11,400 nucleotides of DNA from Pseudomonadota bacterium (lineage in GTDB: Bacteria > Pseudomonadota > Gammaproteobacteria > Xanthomonadales > Xanthomonadaceae). Shown here one piece after another: positions 6,335-11,400 of the stretch. Each line of letters starts with the position of its first letter. The stretch's first letter is position 1. Under the pieces are notes generated by a model. That model made no database searches. It saw nothing but the letters and a program-made list of their open reading frames with translations, and was not told the DNA's origin. A program made the translations under genes and the position numbers. The stretch is taken from assembly GCA_023392975.1 (NCBI GenBank), contig JAEWNA010000206.1, forward strand, positions 1-11,400, given 5' to 3'.

Positions 6335-7903
6335 TCACAGCTGCGATTCGATCGGCAGCCAGGACACGACGCGCGCGGTGATGCGCTGCCAGCGCGTGGT
6401 GTCCGGTGCGACGTCCAGCAGGTGCGGTGGCGCATGCGCGCGATCGAGCCAGTACGTGTCGCCCGCGCCATCGAGCGTCACCCAGTAGCTCAGTTCCGGT
6501 CCCGACAGTCGCCGGTACTCGTCGTGCAGCGCGTTGGCCAGCGCGGGATCGTCGAACATCACGCCCATCTCGGTGTTCAGGTACGCCGAGCGCGCGTCCA
6601 TGTTGAACGAACCGATGAAGCCGCGGCGGTCGTCGATGACGTAGGCCTTGGTGTGCAGGCTGGCGCCGCTGCTGCCGAACAGGCTGCTGTCCGGGGCGCC
6701 CTGCGCGCGCAGTTCGTACACGTGCACGCCGCCGCGCAGCAGGTCGGTGCGATAGCCGCGATAGCCGCCGTAGACGGCCGGCACGTCGTTCGCGGCCAGC
6801 GAGTTGGTGATCACGCCCACGGTCGCGCCCCCGCGCACGAGCTGCTTCAGCGCGTCGGCGCCGTCTTCGCCGGGCACGAAGTACGGCGAGATCAGCAGCG
6901 CCTTGCGCTTCGCGCCGGCGATGTCGCGGGCGATCCGGCCCACCAGCCAGTCGGTGCTGGCGTCGTCGCGGCCTTTCAGCGGCGGATCGGAATACAGGTG
7001 CAGGCGATCGGTCCAGAACGGCACCAGTTGCTGGCGCGCGTAGTCCTGCACCCGACGCGACGCTTCCAGCCGCTTGAGGTAGCGCCTCGCCTCGAGGCCG
7101 GCCGCTTCGGTCTCGATCTCCTGCGCCAGGCTGTCGAATCCCGCCTTCGGCGCCCGCGCCAGCGCCGACAGCGGCACCACCGCCTCGCTGTTCCAGTACG
7201 TGTCGAAGATGTCGCTGGCCTCGTGCACCGCCGGGCCGAACAGCACCATGTCGAGGTCGCGGAAATTCACGTCCTCGCCGGCGCCGAAATACTCCACGCC
7301 GACGTTGCGCCCGCCCACCACCGCCACGCGGTTGTCGGCGATCCAGGCCTTGTTGTGCATGCGGTGGTTGACGCTGAAGAAGCGCTGCGCCAGTTCGAAC
7401 ATCCGGCCGACGCCGTTGCGGTTGCGGAACGGGTTGTAGACCCGGATCTCGATGTTCGGGTGGGCGTCGAGCAGCAGGAGCTTCGAGTCCATGCCCTTCG
7501 CGTTCATGTCATCGAGCAGCATGCGCACCCGCACGCCGCGCTCCGCCGCGCGCCACACCTCGCGGCCCAGCAGACGGCCGGCGAGATCGTCGTGCCAGAT
7601 GTAGTACTGGAGGTCGAGGCTGCGTCCCGCCCGCTGCGCCGACAGCGCCCGCGCGGCGAACGCGTCCAGGCCGTCGTTCACCAGCAGCGCGCCGGTCTGC
7701 CCCGGATGCGCGGCCTGCAGCGGCGCCAGTTCGCGATCGAGCGGGGTGGCGTCTGCTTGCACGGGCAGCGCGGTGCCCGGTGCGCCGGTCGCGGGCGGGG
7801 TGAGATGGTCGGCCAGCAGCAGGCCGCTGCCGGCCAGCGTCGCCAGCGAGAACAGCCCCCAGCCCGCGATCCGCAGGACCCGCCGCAGGGTCATCGCCGC
7901 CAT
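6335..7903 (-). CDS. Phospholipase D-family protein, cardiolipin synthase C (ClsC)-like
   Basis: The product is 522 residues, starting at ATG 7903 with a G-rich Shine-Dalgarno-like GGGGGA 5 nt upstream (a second ATG lies at 7894). A single N-terminal hydrophobic segment (about 11-31) is a signal anchor, leaving the body at the membrane. Two HKD catalytic motifs are intact: HNKAWIAD with His183, Lys185, Asp190 followed by VVGGRN (195-200), and HTKAYVID with His417, Lys419, Asp424 followed by GSFN (431-434). Segments YYIWHDDLAGRLL (100-112), RMLLDDMN (127-134) and YFGAGEDVNFRDLD (205-218) match the ClsC (YmdC) group of bacterial cardiolipin synthases. These transfer a phosphatidyl group between phospholipids to make cardiolipin. 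The length is a little above the E. coli enzyme. A broader phospholipase D role cannot be excluded. It is divergent from icmF and shows no overlap with other genes, so it looks like its own unit. Confidence 0.88.
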   Translation of the reverse strand: MAAMTLRRVLRIAGWGLFSLATLAGSGLLLADHLTPPATGAPGTALPVQADATPLDRELAPLQAAHPGQTGALLVNDGLDAFAARALSAQRAGRSLDLQYYIWHDDLAGRLLGREVWRAAERGVRVRMLLDDMNAKGMDSKLLLLDAHPNIEIRVYNPFRNRNGVGRMFELAQRFFSVNHRMHNKAWIADNRVAVVGGRNVGVEYFGAGEDVNFRDLDMVLFGPAVHEASDIFDTYWNSEAVVPLSALARAPKAGFDSLAQEIETEAAGLEARRYLKRLEASRRVQDYARQQLVPFWTDRLHLYSDPPLKGRDDASTDWLVGRIARDIAGAKRKALLISPYFVPGEDGADALKQLVRGGATVGVITNSLAANDVPAVYGGYRGYRTDLLRGGVHVYELRAQGAPDSSLFGSSGASLHTKAYVIDDRRGFIGSFNMDARSAYLNTEMGVMFDDPALANALHDEYRRLSGPELSYWVTLDGAGDTYWLDRAHAPPHLLDVAPDTTRWQRITARVVSWLPIESQL

Positions 7904-8005
7904 TCTCGTCCCCCGTCCGAACCGTGCGGCGGAGTATCCATGTCGCCCGGGGCCGCCGGCAAGGCGGTTGGGGGCAGGCCGCTGGGGCGGGTCGGGGCGG
8001 CAGGC

Positions 8006-8011
8006 TAGAAT
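8006..8011 (+). promoter_or_regulatory. Possible -10 box of icmF (TAGAAT)
   Basis: TAGAAT at 8006-8011 is one base from the sigma-70 -10 consensus and lies 30 bp before the icmF ATG in the 138-bp divergent gap. This would give a leader of roughly 20-25 nt. No good -35 is present at the expected distance (only G-rich sequence around 7983-7988), so the promoter call is tentative. Confidence 0.4.
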
Positions 8012-8032
8012 ACGAATTCACGTTTCCAGCAC

Positions 8033-8036
8033 GGAG
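8033..8036 (+). promoter_or_regulatory. Shine-Dalgarno of icmF
   Basis: GGAG at 8033-8036 stands 5 nt before the ATG at 8042 and fixes the icmF start. Confidence 0.65.
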
Positions 8037-8041
8037 CGCGC

Positions 8042-11000
8042 ATGAGCACGCCAGTCGCCCACACCGCCGAGGGCCACGCCCCGGCCCCGCAATCCGAGGC
8101 CACGCCGCTGCGCTTCGTCACCGCCGCCAGCCTGTTCGACGGCCACGATGCCGCGATCAACATCATGCGCCGGCTGATCCAGGCGCAGGGCGCGGAGGTC
8201 ATCCACCTCGGCCACAACCGCAGCGTCGAGGACGTCGTCCGCGCCGCGCTGCAGGAAGACGCCGACGCCATCGCGCTGTCCAGCTACCAGGGCGGCCACG
8301 TCGAATACTTCAAGTACATGGTCGACATGCTGAAGGAGCGCGGCGCCGGCCACATCAAGGTCTTCGGCGGTGGCGGCGGCACGATCACCCCTGAAGAGAT
8401 CCGCGAACTCCAGGCCTACGGCGTCGAGCGCATCTACCATCCCAACGACGGCATGCACATGGGCCTGGTCGCGATGATCGAGGACGTGGTGCGCCGCGCC
8501 GGCGCCGCGCGGCTTCCGGTCGACAAGCCCCACAAGGTCGCGTTCGACAACGAGATCGAGATCGGCCGCATGCTGTCGGCCATCGAGGAAAGCGCGCTCG
8601 ACGAGAGCGAACTCGCCCACCTGCGCAAGGAATGGCAGCTCGCCGGCGGCAAGACGCCGGTGGTCGGCATCACCGGCACCGGCGGCGCCGGCAAGTCGTC
8701 GGTCACCGACGAACTGCTCAACCGCTTCCTCGCCAACTTCCCGGAGATGCGCATCGCCGTGATCTCCGTCGACCCGACCCGTCGCCGCACCGGCGGCGCG
8801 CTGCTGGGCGACCGCATCCGCATGAATTCGCTGCGGTCGAAGCGCGTGTTCATGCGCTCGATGGCCACCCGCCGCCAGCACGCGGCCACCAACGTCGTCC
8901 TCAAGGACTGCATCGGCTTCCTCAAGTCGCTGGGCTACGACCTCGTCATCGTCGAAACCGCCGGCATCGGCCAGAGCGATTCGGAGATCGTCGACCTCGT
9001 CGACTTCCCGATGTACGTGATGACCAGCGACTTCGGCGCGCCCAGCCAGCTCGAGAAGATCGACATGCTCGACTTCGCCGAACTGGTCGTGCTGAACAAG
9101 TTCGACAAGCGCGGCGCCGAGGACGCCCTGCGCGACGTGCGCAAGCAGTGGAAGCGCAACCGCGTCGCCTTCAACGTCGCCGACGAGGACGTGCCGGTCT
9201 ACCCGACCATCGCCAGCCAGTTCAACGACCCCGGCATCAGCTGGATGTTCGCGAATCTGTGCCGCCTGCTGCGCGAGAAGCTGTCGCTGCCGGAGGCGAA
9301 GTGGTCGCCGACGGTCGACACCTCGCTCAAGGAACCCCGCGCCACCGTCCTCATCCCCGGCCAGCGCGTCCGCTACCTCGCCGAGATCGCCGAACAGGGC
9401 CGCGGCATCAACCGCCGCATCGAATCGCAGGCCGAGATCGCCGACCGCGCGCAGAGCTACTGGCAGTCGCTGGAAAGCCTCGGCGACCCGGCGTTGCCGA
9501 AGATGCTGGAGCTGTACGCCCCCGATGCTCTTCTCCTTCCCCCGCGCGCGGGGGAAGGTCGGGATGGGGGCAGCGATGCCGCGAACCCCCACCCCAACCC
9601 TCCCCCGCAGGCGAGGGAGGGAGTCGATAGAACCCTGCTGACGCTCCGCCAACGCTACAACGACGCTGTCCAGTCGCTCGACAGCGAAGCGCTGAAGCTG
9701 CTGCGCGAGTGGCCCGCGCGCCTGAAATCCATCGTCGACGAGGTCAACGAATACCAGGTCCGCGACAAGACCATCCGCGTCGAGAACTACCGCGAATCGC
9801 TGTCGCACCAGAAGATCCCTAAGATCGCCGCGCCCACCTACAAGAGCTGGGGCGAGCTGCTGGCCTTCCTGCAGAAAGAGAATCTGCCGGGCTACTACCC
9901 GTACACCGGCGGCGTGTATCCGTACCGCCGCACCGGCGAGGACCCGATCCGCATGTTCGCGGGCGAGGGCACGCCCGAGCGCACCAATCGCCGTTTCCAT
10001 TACCTCAGCGTCGGCCAGCCGGCCGCGCGCCTGTCCACCGCGTTCGACAGCGTGACGCTGTACGGCGAAGACCCGGCGCCGCGCCCCGACATCTACGGCA
10101 AGATCGGCAACTCCGGCGTCAACATCGCCACGCTGGACGACATGAAGAAGCTGTATTCCGGCTTCGACCTCTGCGCGCCCAGTACCTCGGTGTCGATGAC
10201 CATCAACGGCCCGGCGCCGATCATCCTCGCGATGTTCATGAACACCGCGATCGACCAGCAGGTCGAGAAATACCTGCGCGCCGACCAGTCGCGCTGGGAC
10301 GCCGCGCACGCGAAGATCGAGGCGATGTTCGACGGTCGCCAGCGCCCCGAATATGGCGGCCTGCTGCCCGAGACCAACGACGGCCTCGGCCTCGGCCTGC
10401 TGGGCGTGACCGGCGACCAGGTCGTCGGCGCCGAGACCTACGCCAACATCAAGGCGCAGACGCTGTCGACCGTGCGCGGCACGGTGCAGGCCGACATCCT
10501 CAAGGAAGACCAGGCCCAGAACACCTGCATCTTCAGCACCGAATTCGCGATGCGGATGATGGGCGACATCCAGCAGTACTTCGTCGAGAAGAACGTCCGC
10601 AACTTCTACTCGGTGTCGATCAGCGGCTACCACATCGCCGAAGCCGGCGCGAACCCGATCAGCCAGCTCGCCTTCACCCTGTCGAACGGCTTCACCATCG
10701 TCGAGTACTACCTCGCCCGCGGCATGAAGATCGACGACTTCGCGCCCAACCTGTCGTTCTTCTTCAGCAACGGCATGGACCCGGAGTACACCGTCATCGG
10801 CCGCGTCGCCCGCCGCATCTGGGCCCGCGCGATGCGCGAACGCTACGGCGCCAGCGCCCGCAGCCAGATGATGAAGTACCACATCCAGACCAGCGGCCGC
10901 AGCCTGCACGCGCAGGAGATCCAGTTCAACGACATCCGCACCACGCTGCAGGCCCTCTACGCGCTGTTCGACAACTGCAACAGCCTGCACACCAACGCCT

Positions 11001-11400
11001 ACGACGAAGCCATCACCACGCCGACCGAAGAGTCCGTGCGTCGCGCCGTGGCCATCCAGATGATCATCAACAAGGAACTGGGCCTCAACTTCTGCGAGAA
11101 CCCGTGGCAGGGCAGCTTCATCGTCGACAAGCTCACCGACCTCGTCGAGGAAGCCGTCTACAAGGAGTTCGAAGCCATCAGCGAACGTGGCGGCGTGCTC
11201 GGCGCCATGGACACCATGTACCAGCGCGGCAAGATCCAGGAAGAGCCCCTCTACTACGAGCACAAGAAGCACGACGGCAGCCTGCCGCTGGTGGGCGTGA
11301 ACACCTTCAAGGGCAAGGACAGCGAGGTCGCCACCGAGATCGAGCTGATACGCTCGACCCCGGAGGAGAAGGGGCAGCAGATCGAGAACGTGCGCGGGTT
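8042..11400 (+). CDS. icmF: Fused isobutyryl-CoA mutase IcmF (B12 domain + GTPase + mutase), 3' end outside window
   Basis: The frame is open for 1119 codons to the window edge; by recollection of family C-termini about 50-60 residues are missing. The enzyme uses adenosylcobalamin to interconvert isobutyryl-CoA and n-butyryl-CoA. Domain order is that of IcmF. The N-terminal B12 domain has DGHDAA (33-38, His35 the cobalt ligand), SSYQGGH (80-86) and FGGGGG (108-113). The G-protein chaperone domain has the P-loop GTGGAGKSS (212-220), ETAGIGQ (305-311) and NKFD (352-355). The linker runs to about residue 550, followed by the mutase barrel with SISGYHIAEAG (His864). At the two positions where methylmalonyl-CoA mutase has Tyr and Arg, this protein has Phe639 (RMFAGEG) and Gln826 (QAQNT), the IcmF signature, so methylmalonyl-CoA is unlikely to be the substrate. 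Oddities: an in-frame palindromic repeat at residues 498-528 and a long insert within the barrel (about 741-800). Confidence 0.95.
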   Translation, partial: MSTPVAHTAEGHAPAPQSEATPLRFVTAASLFDGHDAAINIMRRLIQAQGAEVIHLGHNRSVEDVVRAALQEDADAIALSSYQGGHVEYFKYMVDMLKERGAGHIKVFGGGGGTITPEEIRELQAYGVERIYHPNDGMHMGLVAMIEDVVRRAGAARLPVDKPHKVAFDNEIEIGRMLSAIEESALDESELAHLRKEWQLAGGKTPVVGITGTGGAGKSSVTDELLNRFLANFPEMRIAVISVDPTRRRTGGALLGDRIRMNSLRSKRVFMRSMATRRQHAATNVVLKDCIGFLKSLGYDLVIVETAGIGQSDSEIVDLVDFPMYVMTSDFGAPSQLEKIDMLDFAELVVLNKFDKRGAEDALRDVRKQWKRNRVAFNVADEDVPVYPTIASQFNDPGISWMFANLCRLLREKLSLPEAKWSPTVDTSLKEPRATVLIPGQRVRYLAEIAEQGRGINRRIESQAEIADRAQSYWQSLESLGDPALPKMLELYAPDALLLPPRAGEGRDGGSDAANPHPNPPPQAREGVDRTLLTLRQRYNDAVQSLDSEALKLLREWPARLKSIVDEVNEYQVRDKTIRVENYRESLSHQKIPKIAAPTYKSWGELLAFLQKENLPGYYPYTGGVYPYRRTGEDPIRMFAGEGTPERTNRRFHYLSVGQPAARLSTAFDSVTLYGEDPAPRPDIYGKIGNSGVNIATLDDMKKLYSGFDLCAPSTSVSMTINGPAPIILAMFMNTAIDQQVEKYLRADQSRWDAAHAKIEAMFDGRQRPEYGGLLPETNDGLGLGLLGVTGDQVVGAETYANIKAQTLSTVRGTVQADILKEDQAQNTCIFSTEFAMRMMGDIQQYFVEKNVRNFYSVSISGYHIAEAGANPISQLAFTLSNGFTIVEYYLARGMKIDDFAPNLSFFFSNGMDPEYTVIGRVARRIWARAMRERYGASARSQMMKYHIQTSGRSLHAQEIQFNDIRTTLQALYALFDNCNSLHTNAYDEAITTPTEESVRRAVAIQMIINKELGLNFCENPWQGSFIVDKLTDLVEEAVYKEFEAISERGGVLGAMDTMYQRGKIQEEPLYYEHKKHDGSLPLVGVNTFKGKDSEVATEIELIRSTPEEKGQQIENVRG
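9533..9623. repeat. 91-bp imperfect inverted repeat (REP/BIME-like) inside the icmF reading frame
   Basis: Two 38-bp arms, 9533-9570 and the reverse complement of 9586-9623, agree at 31 of 38 positions around a 15-nt centre. Each arm is itself palindromic: 9535-9558 is a perfect 24-bp palindrome, and 9598-9608 pairs with 9611-9621 with one mismatch. The element sits in the linker between the GTPase and mutase domains and adds no stop codon. It is translated as a Pro/Gly/Arg-rich stretch (LLPPRAGEGRDGG, then PHPNPPPQAREG) unlike the rest of the protein. The composition and double-hairpin form resemble intergenic repeats of xanthomonad-type genomes (recollection). No transposase is present. A CGAT tetranucleotide stands on both sides (9523-9526, 9625-9628), exactly 102 bp apart, a multiple of three. 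This may mark the insertion but is short enough to be chance. Confidence 0.85.

Noticed and set aside
5971..6381. Small plus-strand frame (136 codons) in the gap between dehydrogenase and phospholipase D genes
   Set aside because: Arg-rich translation, no ribosome site and overlap with the 3' end of the phospholipase D gene; looks like chance.
5911..6471. Upstream extension of the leucine dehydrogenase reading frame
   Set aside because: The extension has no family similarity. ATG 5910 has a good ribosome site and gives the normal family length.
8138..8155. Missing Gly in the B12 motif (DGHDAA instead of DxHxxG)
   Set aside because: The cobalt-ligating His is present, and as I recall IcmF proteins commonly vary at this Gly, so it is not a sign of inactivation.
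9533..9623. Repeat in icmF as a gene-breaking insertion or frameshift
   Set aside because: The frame is open through both junctions, and conserved sequence (TLRQRYNDAVQSL) resumes at once in the same frame, so the gene is not a pseudogene on this evidence.
8018..11272. 1084-residue open frame on the minus strand opposite icmF
   Set aside because: It is exactly antisense to a protein with clear domain motifs. Its translation is a biased Val/Asp/Ala/Arg/His-rich sequence without family motifs, as expected from GC-rich codon bias.
1..11400. CRISPR arrays, tRNA/rRNA genes, integrases or transposases
   Set aside because: No spaced direct repeats, no tRNA-like cloverleaf with a TTCGA-type arm, and no recombinase motifs were seen in any frame read.

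Overview
This is an 11.4-kb, very GC-rich window with long antisense open frames typical of such DNA. The protein set suggests a gammaproteobacterium of the Xanthomonadaceae/Lysobacteraceae group (Lysobacter, Luteimonas or Pseudoxanthomonas type). It includes an isobutyryl-CoA mutase with an extended barrel segment, a Leu/Val/Glu-type dehydrogenase, a ClsC-like phospholipase D and a KAS III/metallo-beta-lactamase/SDR/glycosyltransferase cluster. The taxon is an inference from protein and repeat style, not from a marker gene.

Layout. Positions 1-3380 (minus strand) hold a tightly packed operon transcribed toward the left edge. It encodes a KAS III-type condensing enzyme, an MBL-fold hydrolase, a NAD(P)-dependent reductase/epimerase and a ceramide-glucosyltransferase-like GT cut by the window edge. 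Each adjacent pair shares a 4-bp start/stop overlap. The set resembles oleA/oleD chemistry (Claisen condensation then ketone reduction), but an MBL hydrolase replaces oleB/oleC and a lipid-type glycosyltransferase is added. This makes it a plausible but unproven glycolipid pathway. Positions 3516-5910 (minus) carry isovaleryl-CoA dehydrogenase and a leucine/branched-chain amino acid dehydrogenase, separated by a 136-bp gap packed with three hairpins. A 424-bp gene-free stretch follows. Positions 6335-7903 (minus) encode a membrane-anchored phospholipase D-family cardiolipin synthase. Positions 8042 to the right edge (plus, divergent) encode fused isobutyryl-CoA mutase (IcmF), missing only its C-terminus.

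How the genes fit together. Leucine/valine deamination, isovaleryl-CoA oxidation and isobutyryl-/n-butyryl-CoA isomerisation all act on the branched short-chain acyl-CoA pool that iso-fatty-acid-rich bacteria use as primers. A KAS III-led lipid operon and a cardiolipin synthase nearby give the window an acyl-CoA/lipid theme. Co-regulation of the separate units is not shown by the sequence.

The most striking feature is a 91-bp palindromic repeat (two 38-bp inverted arms, each internally palindromic) lying inside the icmF reading frame at the linker between the GTPase and mutase domains. The frame stays open through it, so a normally intergenic type of repeat appears to have become about 30 residues of protein.
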